5,222 bases of DNA, taken from Clostridia bacterium. Lineage in GTDB: Bacteria > Bacillota > Clostridia > Christensenellales > Aristaeellaceae. Below, piece after piece: positions 1 to 5,222 of this stretch. The stretch is taken from assembly GCA_009776385.1 (NCBI GenBank), contig WRFT01000139.1:1-5222 (forward strand), in the 5' to 3' direction. Under the pieces are notes generated by a model. It did not search any database. It was not told the DNA's origin and worked only from the letters and a program-made list of their open reading frames with translations. Position 1 is the first letter of the stretch. Each line of letters opens with the position of its first letter. The position numbers were made by a program, and so were the translations under genes.

Positions 1-810
1 ATTTATGAAGTAATCCATGTGTGTAGCGGGTACATGGATATCGCCGGATAAAGCCGGATTATACTCACCCATACCGGCGGGGTCTTCGCATACGACCACG
101 GCGTCTACCAAAAGCCCCGGAACAATAACATTTCTCGGACGGGAAAACACATGGCTTACCCGTTCAACCTGTACAATCACCTTTCCGCCGTTCCTTTTTG
201 CGGCTTGAGCGACTGCCAAAGCGTCAACGGTCAAGTACTCCTTTTCAAATGAAATGTTGCCGTTAGGGTCAACCGTGGTACCCTTGATGAAGGCGACGTC
301 AATTTTCGGCGTTTCGTACAAAAGATACTCCTTGCCTTCTAACTCCCGCACTTTGATAATCTCTCTGTTGGATAGACCGTTCAACGCGCAGGTATCCACG
401 CGGGGGTCGCAGTATAAACCCAAGCCCACCTCGCTTAACAGCCAGTCCCTATTCGCGGCCGCGGCGCGTATGGTGTGCGAAAGCACACCCAATGGAAGGC
501 AATAGGCCTCCACTTTGTTTTCACGCGCCATTTGCTTGGCCGCGGGCATGCTGTTGTAGTGGCCTGCGACAATTTCACGAACCGCTCCCGCCTTTATATA
601 CCGTTCGGCGTAACGGTTCTCATCCCAACAACCAAATCCGGCCGCGCAAAATAAACGCAGTTCTTTCGGGGAGCCGGTTTCAATATACCGCTCATATAAG
701 GCGTCGTGAAGGGCCTCAGGATTAGACAGCGCCAGAAATGAGTTGATGGCGATACAGTCGCCATCCTTGATGCACTTGACCGCTTCATGCGCGGATATAA
801 TTTTAAACAT
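1..810 (-). CDS. Propionate/acetate CoA-transferase-like protein (Pct/YdiF family), N-terminal part, cut by window edge
   Basis: This cytosolic enzyme is expected to move CoA between short-chain acyl-CoAs and free acids such as acetate or propionate in fermentation. The minus frame is open for 270 codons from ATG at 810 to the left edge. The match to the Clostridium propionicum Pct type is from memory: KDGD at 15-18, PEAL at 31-34, AGHYNSMPA at 82-90, CDPR at 134-137, then DPNGNISFEKE at 181-191, NGGKVIVQVERV at 207-218 and VPGLLVDAVVV at 230-240. Family members are about 520 residues, so roughly half is present. The catalytic glutamate lies in the missing C-terminal half, so activity cannot be judged. 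The start is set by GGGGTG seven bases upstream. The gene has its own promoter and is separated by 121 nt from the gene run above. Substrate is not determinable; a 3-oxoacid or acetoacetate-type transferase of the same fold is the main alternative. Confidence 0.88.
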   Translation of the reverse strand, partial: MFKIISAHEAVKCIKDGDCIAINSFLALSNPEALHDALYERYIETGSPKELRLFCAAGFGCWDENRYAERYIKAGAVREIVAGHYNSMPAAKQMARENKVEAYCLPLGVLSHTIRAAAANRDWLLSEVGLGLYCDPRVDTCALNGLSNREIIKVRELEGKEYLLYETPKIDVAFIKGTTVDPNGNISFEKEYLTVDALAVAQAAKRNGGKVIVQVERVSHVFSRPRNVIVPGLLVDAVVVCEDPAGMGEYNPALSGDIHVPATHMDYFIN

Positions 811-817
811 TCTCATT

Positions 818-823
818 CACCCC
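818..823 (-). promoter_or_regulatory. Ribosome binding site of the CoA-transferase gene
   Basis: GGGGTG on the minus strand ends 7 nt before the ATG at 810. It fixes the start, because an ATG a little further upstream (in GATGAATAACC) is followed by an in-frame TGA within a few codons. Confidence 0.6.
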
Positions 824-847
824 GGTTATTCATCTTGACTCTATGCC

Positions 848-876
848 ATTCTACCCGCCGGTGGCTTTGCCGTCAA
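848..876 (-). promoter_or_regulatory. Predicted sigma-A-type promoter for the CoA-transferase gene
   Basis: On the minus strand there is TTGACG (871-876), a 17-nt spacer and TAGAAT (848-853). Each hexamer differs from consensus at one base and the spacing is optimal. Transcription would start near 841, giving a leader of about 30 nt with the GGGGTG ribosome binding site. No clear operator or riboswitch is visible in so short a leader. This suggests the CoA-transferase is expressed independently of the seven genes upstream, although read-through from them remains possible because no terminator is seen. Confidence 0.62.
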
Positions 877-931
877 TCACGCTATATCAAGGCAAATCGG
901 ACGGCCGCATGTGTTGATGGATACATCGTCT

Positions 932-1387
932 TTAAATTTGGCGTTCAAGATACACCTTGTCTTTTAAAAGCACACCGTCATCGATAATCGGGTAAGCAAA
1001 GTGGTTTGTAAAATAGTCCGGTATGCGATGGGTTTTGGTAAAGCCGCAGCGTTCATAAAAAGACAGTGTACCCGGCACATCACCGGTGCCGAGGATAATC
1101 TTATCATACCGCCCGTGATAATATTCCGCGACATACGCAACTAGCCGGGAGGCGTACCCTCTTCTGTGGTATCGCCTGTCTGTCGCCAGGTTTTGTATTT
1201 CTAAAATGCCGTTCCCTTCATCCGTAACCGCGCATACGCTTTTCACACCGTCATCGTATAGGACAAACAGATCCCCGCCCTCAAGATAGGTATCAATATC
1301 GCTTTCCAGTTCGTCGCCGATGAGTAAAAGCGGCAGGTAATCCTTCTTATTTTTCGTTATAAGGCTGATGTTGATGTGTTCCGTCAT
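932..1387 (-). CDS. GNAT family N-acetyltransferase (151 aa), last gene of the run
   Basis: A single-domain cytosolic acetyltransferase of the Gcn5-related fold, expected to transfer acetyl from acetyl-CoA to an unidentified amine. The core strand LEIQNLATD at 62-70 leads into the acetyl-CoA loop HRRGYA at 74-79 and helix SRLVAYVAEYY; this is motif A, with His where Gln or Arg is commoner. Motif B is seen as LSFYERCGF at about 108-116. The C-terminal stretch HRIPDYFTNHF followed by a short hydrophobic strand resembles the tail of many small Firmicutes acetyltransferases. Length is normal for the fold. The ATG overlaps the TGA of the DUF2461 gene (ATGA), and GGGAGG lies 5 nt upstream inside that gene, so translation is probably coupled. 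The stop TAA is followed by no visible terminator. The substrate cannot be predicted from sequence. Confidence 0.87.
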   Translation of the reverse strand: MTEHINISLITKNKKDYLPLLLIGDELESDIDTYLEGGDLFVLYDDGVKSVCAVTDEGNGILEIQNLATDRRYHRRGYASRLVAYVAEYYHGRYDKIILGTGDVPGTLSFYERCGFTKTHRIPDYFTNHFAYPIIDDGVLLKDKVYLERQI

Positions 1388-2061
1388 AGCAGCCTCCCGT
1401 CTTCCGCGGCGGCGAAATAGTCATAAAAGGGCATAAGAAAACGATACCCGTTCACAAGCCGGTCGGCAAAGTCTCGGTAAAATAATTCATCCCCGATGGG
1501 ACTTGTATGGATGAGCGAGAAGGACTTTTTATTATACCACGCCTGTGTTTTTGGTGTCGGGGCAAGCTTGACGCGCGCGTACTCCGGCCCCTCCAGTTTA
1601 AATATGCTTTGGTTTTCCAGCAGATCTGTCAACTTTTCCAATTCCTCCGGGTTTTCGTTAATCCGTGACCGCAACCTTTCCATCGTTTCGGCTTTTGCGT
1701 TGTAATACCCAAGCCCGAAACTATAACCATCGGGACTCAAGTCAAACCAAAAGGTTAAAACTTCGCTGTTTTCCGTATGGTTGTCATAAGGTTTTTCCAC
1801 CGAAAACCATAGACTGTCTCTGTAAAAACAACCGTCACGCACCCGCCGGGCATCCCTATAAATACGTGACAGCTTATGTATAAACCCGCGGTCTTCGTAA
1901 TCCGCTTTCATTTGGACATATACTTCTTGCCCCAATTCTTTCATCGGGGTCTGGAAATCACGCTTGAATGCGTCCTTGTGCGCCTCGAACCACGGCTTGT
2001 TGTTGTTCAAGCGGATGTTCCACATAAAATCAATGGTTTTTTGCGAAAAGCCTGTAAACAT
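1384..2061 (-). CDS. DUF2461 family protein (225 aa)
   Basis: An uncharacterised cytosolic protein of the DUF2461 (TIGR02453) type; no biochemical role is established as far as I know. The typical N-terminus is present: FTGFSQKTIDFMW, then NNNKPWFEAHK at 19-29, followed by RIYRDARR at 66-73. A large middle region (YFWFDLSP-like strands and SFGLGYYNAK) matches the family layout. Length of about 225 is usual. I chose ATG at 2061: AAGGGG lies 9 nt upstream and the protein then begins directly at the conserved FxGF. The frame is open to an upstream ATG at 2106, but that would add 15 residues with no family resemblance and overlap the DUF3788 gene by 26 nt. With the chosen start the gap to DUF3788 is 19 nt. 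The end overlaps the next GNAT gene by 4 nt. Confidence 0.88.
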   Translation of the reverse strand: MFTGFSQKTIDFMWNIRLNNNKPWFEAHKDAFKRDFQTPMKELGQEVYVQMKADYEDRGFIHKLSRIYRDARRVRDGCFYRDSLWFSVEKPYDNHTENSEVLTFWFDLSPDGYSFGLGYYNAKAETMERLRSRINENPEELEKLTDLLENQSIFKLEGPEYARVKLAPTPKTQAWYNKKSFSLIHTSPIGDELFYRDFADRLVNGYRFLMPFYDYFAAAEDGRLL

Positions 2062-2070
2062 ATTTCTTAG

Positions 2071-2076
2071 CCCCTT
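2071..2076 (-). promoter_or_regulatory. Ribosome binding site that sets the DUF2461 start
   Basis: AAGGGG on the minus strand lies 9 nt before ATG 2061, in the short gap after the DUF3788 stop codon. It supports the shorter protein over the in-frame ATG at 2106. Confidence 0.55.
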
Positions 2077-2080
2077 TGGT

Positions 2081-2515
2081 TCATTTCGTCTTTGCCCGAA
2101 TATCAATTAAACGTTTTACATCCCGCAGGACGCTTTCATCACGCAATTCAATACCAAGGTATCTGCTGCCGTGAGAATCGCTTTTCACCCAGAGATTTTG
2201 AATATATTCCGTACACATCGGTATCAACAGCTCCGCTTCATTCACACCCCGCCCGCCGATTGTTATCAGTAAATGGAGATACCCCCGCTTCGGGTAGAGT
2301 GTGCACAGTGACTTACCGCTCTTTTGGTATTTGATGTTCCAGCCCTTCCACATACCACCGTCCATGTTGCAGTTACTGTACGCCAACTTTGGTTTGATGT
2401 TGTATGTTTGCCGCAGATGCCCGTTTAAATCATCAAAAAGCGGTGTGCCTATAAACTCCGTTATTTGTTCTTCCGACGGTGCATGTTCCTTGTCAAACAG
2501 TTCGTTCCATTTCAT
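2081..2515 (-). CDS. DUF3788 family protein (144 aa)
   Basis: A small soluble protein of the DUF3788 family, of unknown function. The family pattern is clear: an N-terminal helix-rich segment (PSEEQITEFIG, then LFDDLNGHL), the WKGWNIKYQ strand at 56-64, LCTLYPKRGYLHLLITIG at 70-87, and a C-terminal SRYLGIELRDESVLRDVKRLIDIR. Length of about 140 is normal for the family. There is no signal peptide or membrane segment. The start is firm: AGGAGG at 2524-2529 lies 8 nt before the ATG. It follows yjbQ after 43 nt and precedes DUF2461 by 19 nt, all co-directional. Such proteins often look like sensor or binding domains by fold, but no ligand is known to me, so function is left open. Confidence 0.88.
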   Translation of the reverse strand: MKWNELFDKEHAPSEEQITEFIGTPLFDDLNGHLRQTYNIKPKLAYSNCNMDGGMWKGWNIKYQKSGKSLCTLYPKRGYLHLLITIGGRGVNEAELLIPMCTEYIQNLWVKSDSHGSRYLGIELRDESVLRDVKRLIDIRAKTK

Positions 2516-2523
2516 TACTGTCT

Positions 2524-2529
2524 CCTCCT
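2524..2529 (-). promoter_or_regulatory. Consensus ribosome binding site of the DUF3788 gene
   Basis: A full AGGAGG lies in the 43-nt gap after yjbQ, 8 nt before the ATG. This is the only gene after the first one that is neither overlapping nor nearly overlapping its predecessor, and it has one of the strongest sites, consistent with independent initiation. Confidence 0.65.
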
Positions 2530-2558
2530 ATATTCCATGTTTTTAGAAAACTGTACAT

Positions 2559-2960
2559 TCATACTCCCACCGCTTTCACATAAAACTTCCGATTCCTCGG
2601 CGGGTCAAACTCGCATAAATACACGGCCTGCCATGTGCCTAAAAGCGGTCGGCTGTTTTCAATAATAACCGTCACGCCGGCTCCTAAAGCGGATGCTTTC
2701 AAGTGCGCCGCGCTGTTTCCTTCAACGTGCCTGAATGCCTGCCGGTCGGGATAGGCTTCCCGCAGTCCCATCATCATATCATAAACCACATCCGGATCGG
2801 AGTTTTCATTTATGGTGATGCCGGCAGTGGTGTGCGGGCAGAATACGATGGCACACCCGCTGACAATGCCGCTTTTAGCCACGGCTTCATTTAACTGGGA
2901 TGTAATGTTATAAAAACCCTCTTTGGGCGTGGACAGTGTGTAGGTATAAAGCGTCATCAT
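2559..2960 (-). CDS. yjbQ: YjbQ family protein (UPF0047, secondary thiamine-phosphate synthase-type)
   Basis: A small cytosolic enzyme of the YjbQ/UPF0047 family. Members can show low thiamine-phosphate synthase activity, but the true physiological role is unsettled. All family signatures are present: CPHTTAGITINENSDPDV at 41-58, the probable metal or phosphate-binding H78-x-EGNS-xx-H86, LLGTWQAVYLCEFD at 106-119 and a PPRNRKFYVK end. The length of 133 residues is typical. ATG at 2960 overlaps the thpR stop (ATGATG over TGA), with GGGAGG 6 nt upstream inside thpR. A second ATG at 2957 is the alternative start, giving one residue less. The tight coupling suggests thpR and yjbQ are made together. 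A strong inverted repeat at the thpR end lies just before this ribosome binding site and may modulate initiation. Confidence 0.93.
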   Translation of the reverse strand: MMTLYTYTLSTPKEGFYNITSQLNEAVAKSGIVSGCAIVFCPHTTAGITINENSDPDVVYDMMMGLREAYPDRQAFRHVEGNSAAHLKASALGAGVTVIIENSRPLLGTWQAVYLCEFDPPRNRKFYVKAVGV

Positions 2961-3478
2961 AAACCGCCTCCCATGCTTTTTATGTATACTGCCGTATACA
3001 TAAGCTTCCCGTTTATCCTTGCCGATTGCATCAGGTTTATACAGCGAACGGCTTCACCAAACGGTTTGATACGCTTAGGTTCCATACCGGTTGTTACTTC
3101 CCGCGCAAGCGTAATATGCGGGCTGTAAGGGCGGTTCTCTAGTTGAAACCCGGCGGCAAATAGCTTTTCGGTCAAATTTTCATACAGCGTGTTCAGTGTT
3201 TCGTTTTCCGTAATGCCCGCCCACCATGTACCGTTACGTTTGAAACACCCAATCCGGTCAATGGAGAGAATCATCGGCTCTGCTGGTAATAAATCTAACA
3301 CGGTTTTCGCCTGCACAAATTGATTCGGGTTGCATTCGCCCAAAAAAACGAGGGTTAAATGCAGGTTTTCAAACGCTGTAAAATGACCGTGCTCGGAATT
3401 TTTCTTCAAATCCTCGCACAAGGCGGCGAGTTTCAATTTAAATTCATCCGAAAAGGTGATGGCGTAAAATAACCTCAC
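2957..3478 (-). CDS. thpR: RNA 2',3'-cyclic phosphodiesterase ThpR (LigT type)
   Basis: A 2H-phosphoesterase superfamily enzyme that opens RNA 2',3'-cyclic phosphate ends to 2'-phosphates; some homologues can also join tRNA halves through a 2'-5' bond in vitro. The two catalytic HxT motifs are intact: H40-L-T42 within NLHLTLVFLGE, and H121-I-T123 within RPYSPHITLARE. The N-terminus MRLFYAITF and the spacing of about 80 residues between motifs fit the family, as does the 173-residue length. The start codon is GTG at 3478, overlapping the preceding TGA as GTGA; the strong GAGGAGGTG lies 5 nt upstream. An ATG at 3480 is out of frame and is the last codon of the GNAT gene. The end overlaps yjbQ by 4 nt. 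Cytosolic, with no signal peptide. Confidence 0.94.
   Translation of the reverse strand: MRLFYAITFSDEFKLKLAALCEDLKKNSEHGHFTAFENLHLTLVFLGECNPNQFVQAKTVLDLLPAEPMILSIDRIGCFKRNGTWWAGITENETLNTLYENLTEKLFAAGFQLENRPYSPHITLAREVTTGMEPKRIKPFGEAVRCINLMQSARINGKLMYTAVYIKSMGGGL
2980..3003. repeat. Perfect 10-bp inverted repeat with 4-nt loop, inside thpR
   Basis: On the plus strand TTATGTATAC (2980-2989) is followed by TGCC and then GTATACATAA (2994-3003), an exact reverse complement. In the mRNA (minus strand) it can form a 10-bp hairpin with a GGCA loop. It covers thpR codons 159-166 and ends 7 nt before the GGGAGG of yjbQ. It is followed by a few A residues rather than a U-run, so it is not an intrinsic terminator. 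It could be an RNA structure that tunes yjbQ initiation, an intragenic operator, or chance. Confidence 0.6.
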
Positions 3479-4098
3479 ATGGACACCTCCTCATTTACAA
3501 ATTCCTCCTCTTTCGTATGCAAAGCATGCGTTGCCCCTCCTGTACAAGCAAAACGGTTGCCCCTTAGTTTCTTTGACATAAACAATACCAATTCATCGCC
3601 GTTTTCAACCATGCCGTAAGGCTTTGCGGGAACGGAGCCGTCCCATGCGCCGGAACCATCGAAGAGGTAACCGCGCTTGACATACATCCTTTGCGCTGTG
3701 CCGTAACCGGAATGCAAACCAACGCCAAGACAAACGGTGTCTGCGATTTTTGCGGCGATATTTTCAATTTCATCCATCAATCTTGTGCCGATTCCGCGTC
3801 GTTGGAACTTTTTAAACACATGAAGGTCTTTAATTTCTGGAATGCCTTTTCGGATAAACGGAACGGCGTCCTTTGCTTCCGGATAAAGCGTCACATATCC
3901 GGCGGCTTCACCGTCAACCTCTGCAAGGACAACGAAGCGCTCGCCGTTCTCTTGTTCGCGCAAGTAGGTTTCTAAAACCTCACGCGGCTTGTTGTCGCCC
4001 TGCGCCGTGAATTGGGCGAGAATACGGCCGATGTCGGGTTGGACAGCGGAACGGTAAATTATATTGCTTTTAGTAATATCCCTGTCGCTTATTTTCAT
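3475..4098 (-). CDS. GNAT family N-acetyltransferase with 29-residue C-terminal extension (207 aa)
   Basis: A cytosolic acetyl-CoA-dependent acetyltransferase; its substrate is not recognisable. The early strand is IIYRSAVQPDIGRI, then RFVVLAEVDGEAAGYVTLYP at 54-73. Motif A is IKDLHVFKKFQRRGIGTRLMDEIE with Q99-R-R-G102-I-G104, and motif B is YGTAQRMYVKRGYLFDGSG at 131-149. The fold should end at LVLFMSKKL, residue 178. Residues 179-207 are an unusual tail (GNRFACTGGATH, then EEEF and NEE) encoded by repeat-like DNA that begins exactly at 3564. The ATG at 4098 is 3 nt after the radical SAM stop. The only nearby ribosome-binding candidate, AAGGGA at 4111-4116, is 12 nt away, which is far, so initiation probably depends on coupling to the upstream gene. 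The end overlaps the thpR GTG. Confidence 0.86.
   Translation of the reverse strand: MKISDRDITKSNIIYRSAVQPDIGRILAQFTAQGDNKPREVLETYLREQENGERFVVLAEVDGEAAGYVTLYPEAKDAVPFIRKGIPEIKDLHVFKKFQRRGIGTRLMDEIENIAAKIADTVCLGVGLHSGYGTAQRMYVKRGYLFDGSGAWDGSVPAKPYGMVENGDELVLFMSKKLRGNRFACTGGATHALHTKEEEFVNEEVSM
3484..3492 (-). promoter_or_regulatory. Ribosome binding site for the GTG start of thpR
   Basis: GAGGAGGTG, an almost full anti-Shine-Dalgarno complement, sits 5 nt before GTG 3478 and inside the last codons of the GNAT gene. It decides the GTG start. A second GAGGAGG at 3504-3510 lies 9 nt ahead of an out-of-frame ATG at 3494, so two strong ribosome sites stand in tandem here. Confidence 0.7.
3519..3534. 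repeat. Imperfect 16-bp palindrome in the GNAT tail
   Basis: GCAAAGCATGCGTTGC on the plus strand reads the same on the other strand except at one symmetrical mismatched pair, centred on GCATGC. It lies in the extension of the GNAT gene, next to one copy of the short direct repeat. It may be part of a degraded small repeat element. Confidence 0.45.
3530..3564. repeat. Pair of 9-bp direct repeats, 26 bp apart, at the start of the GNAT tail
   Basis: GTTGCCCCT occurs at 3530-3538 and 3556-3564 (AGGGGCAAC when read on the coding strand). The right copy begins exactly at the codon where the acetyltransferase fold should end (R179). The pair, with the neighbouring palindrome, looks like a remnant of a short intergenic repeat absorbed into the gene. 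I cannot name a repeat family. Confidence 0.45.
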
Positions 4099-4101
4099 GG
4101 G

Positions 4102-5175
4102 TTACCATCTTCCCTTCATATAATCAACGCCCGACCGGTGCAGCCAGCGGCTCACGAGGTCATCTTTGGTATACAGCTTCGCGCTGTTTTTATCACCGTA
4201 TCGCCGTGCTAACTCGTTAACCGGTATGGTTCGGTTCATTGTCATTCCCGGGGTGGTCCCATCCCGGTAGGCTTTGATAATTTTATCGATTCCGTCGGTT
4301 TTCAAATTGCCCAGCCGCCACCATTCGGTCGGTTCCGCGATGTTGGGATAAACGTCATAATCGGCGTTGACCGAAACACAAGGGAAGCTAGCGCCGATAT
4401 GGGGCGGTGAATCGTCTTGCAACAGGGAATCTAAAAGCACATATTCCGGTTGTCCCAGCAAATGGGCACCTTCACGGCAAATATCGGTTAAACCGCGCGG
4501 TATCAAGGGTATATCCTTTTCATCTACACGGATGTCCTCCAGCTCATAGCCGTTGCCTTCGGGAGAGATGCCGCCGATGAACACCTCAAATTTGCGCCCA
4601 ATGGCTTCACAGCGTTGATGTAATTTAAGGTCGTATAAAAGCCGTGTCAACGCGTCCAGTTCCTTAAGGCAGCGTTTGGTGAGGAACAGCTGCCAGCGCG
4701 GAGCGATTCCGGCTTCAAGTAAGCGCTCGGCTGCCAGCAGATTATCGCGGAACGCTCCCTTTCGGCGAGTACCCCAATCGGTGTTTTTCTCCATGCCGAA
4801 AAACGTTATTTGGCATGCTTTCGGTTCAAGTGCCGCCGCCCATTCAGCATAGCTTTCGTCACGTGCCAATCGCCAGATGGACAGCAGTTCAAAACGCTGC
4901 GCCCGTCCGGGTGATGACAGCTCCTGTTCAATCTGCCACAGTTCACGGTAATCATCACGGAAATCCGGCTCACGCCACCAACTAAAAAAACCGAGTTCGC
5001 CGATGCCGCAGCCATACTCATCCCGCCAGTTCTTAAACTGGCCGGCGATATGGCGCAAATCGTCAACCGCCATACTGCCGTTTTGATGGCTGCCCAGCCA
5101 ACAATGGCGGCAGCGGTTCGGGCATCCGGCCATATCGATCATAATTCCAAGGGAGCTCATATCCCAATGCTTCAT
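4102..5175 (-). CDS. Radical SAM protein with degenerate SPASM-like C-terminus (357 aa)
   Basis: A probable radical S-adenosylmethionine enzyme. It should bind a 4Fe-4S cluster through C18-x3-C22-x2-C25 (AGCPNRCRHCW) and generate a deoxyadenosyl radical; the substrate is unknown. The usual GGEP loop that contacts SAM appears as FFSWWREPDF at 63-72, keeping only the Glu-Pro. A beta-rich TIM-like core follows (ITFFGMEKN at 123-131, LEAGIAPRWQLFLTK, KFEVFIGGISPEG). The end, FPCVSVNADYDVYPN at 264-278 and then LGNLKTDGIDKIIKAYRD, looks like a SPASM or twitch domain, yet only C266 remains and the usual YPC is YPN, so a second cluster is unlikely. ATG 5175 is preferred; AAAGGGA at 5186-5192 is 10 nt upstream. 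An in-frame TTG at 5178 is 7 nt from that site and would add one residue. First visible gene of the run. Confidence 0.85.
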   Translation of the reverse strand: MKHWDMSSLGIMIDMAGCPNRCRHCWLGSHQNGSMAVDDLRHIAGQFKNWRDEYGCGIGELGFFSWWREPDFRDDYRELWQIEQELSSPGRAQRFELLSIWRLARDESYAEWAAALEPKACQITFFGMEKNTDWGTRRKGAFRDNLLAAERLLEAGIAPRWQLFLTKRCLKELDALTRLLYDLKLHQRCEAIGRKFEVFIGGISPEGNGYELEDIRVDEKDIPLIPRGLTDICREGAHLLGQPEYVLLDSLLQDDSPPHIGASFPCVSVNADYDVYPNIAEPTEWWRLGNLKTDGIDKIIKAYRDGTTPGMTMNRTIPVNELARRYGDKNSAKLYTKDDLVSRWLHRSGVDYMKGRW

Positions 5176-5222
5176 CAATGTTGGTTCCCTTTCTCTGTAT
5201 AGTTATTGATATGATGATACGG

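Larger units (their letters stand above)
932..5175 (-). other. Predicted seven-gene operon
   Basis: Seven co-directional genes have junctions of 3 nt, 4-nt overlap (GTGA), 4-nt overlap (ATGA), 43 nt, 19 nt and 4-nt overlap (ATGA). No internal terminator hairpin with a T-run is visible, nor a convincing internal promoter. The 44-47 nt to the right of the first gene hold only its ribosome binding site and AT-rich sequence, so the operon promoter, or further upstream genes, lie outside the window. Co-transcription is inference from spacing. Confidence 0.65.

Noticed and set aside
17..725. Plus-strand open frames of 63-83 codons across the left end
   Set aside because: They lie opposite the minus-strand CoA-transferase frame, which is continuous for 270 codons with clear family motifs; the plus frames have no recognisable domains.
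877..931. Terminator after the last GNAT gene
   Set aside because: The best hairpin (GATG with CATC, 4 bp) has no following T-run.
2516..2558. Possible promoter or terminator in the yjbQ-DUF3788 gap
   Set aside because: TGTACA-N17-AATATA matches consensus poorly and its -10 adjoins the ribosome binding site. The GTTTT/AAAAC stem is only 5 bp, AT-rich and lacks a T-run.
3564..3773. 69-codon minus-strand frame inside the GNAT gene
   Set aside because: It is a shifted frame within a well-supported acetyltransferase and has no family features.
932..4098. Integron-like or mobile gene cassette array
   Set aside because: Small GNAT and DUF genes suggest it, but genes overlap by 4 nt and there are no attC-like sites, integrase or transposase.
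4806..5066. 86-codon minus-strand frame within the radical SAM gene
   Set aside because: It is an out-of-frame shadow of the radical SAM coding sequence with no recognisable motif.
4102..5175. Peptide natural-product (RiPP) cluster built around the radical SAM gene
   Set aside because: No short precursor peptide, recognition domain, protease or transporter is visible, and the window shows only one side of the gene.
5196..5201. TATACA (minus strand) as the -10 of the operon promoter
   Set aside because: Its -35 would fall at the window edge (about 5219-5224) and the transcript would start within the ribosome binding site, so it cannot be supported.

Overview
The window looks like a chromosomal segment from a Gram-positive Clostridia-type bacterium (Firmicutes). 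The reasons are strong AGGAGG-type ribosome binding sites, a sigma-A-like promoter, short or overlapping gene junctions, a fermentation-type CoA-transferase and small DUF families common in that group. This assignment is inference from gene content only; there is no rRNA or other phylogenetic marker here.

All eight genes lie on the minus strand, so transcription runs from high to low coordinates. From 5175 down to 932 there is a compact run of seven genes: a radical SAM protein (4102-5175), a GNAT acetyltransferase (3475-4098), the RNA 2',3'-cyclic phosphodiesterase ThpR (2957-3478), YjbQ (2559-2960), a DUF3788 protein (2081-2515), a DUF2461 protein (1384-2061) and a second GNAT acetyltransferase (932-1387). 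Junctions are 3 nt, a 4-nt GTGA overlap, a 4-nt ATGA overlap, 43 nt, 19 nt and a 4-nt ATGA overlap. This supports one operon with translational coupling. Its promoter would lie at or beyond the right edge of the window.

Below the run there is a 121-nt gap with a good promoter (TTGACG-N17-TAGAAT) reading left. It drives the N-terminal half (270 residues) of a propionate/acetate CoA-transferase-like enzyme that runs off the left edge. No intrinsic terminator is visible between the seven-gene run and this promoter.

The operon does not form an obvious pathway. It mixes a probable radical SAM modification enzyme, two acetyltransferases of unknown substrate, an RNA-end phosphodiesterase, a YjbQ protein and two uncharacterised proteins. 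The points most worth a second look are: the radical SAM protein, with a WWREP sequence where GGEP is expected and a cysteine-depleted SPASM-like tail; a perfect 10-bp inverted repeat inside thpR just ahead of the yjbQ ribosome binding site; and a repeat-containing 29-residue extension at the end of the first GNAT gene that also supplies the thpR ribosome binding site. I see no mobile element, CRISPR array, RNA gene or clear defence system.
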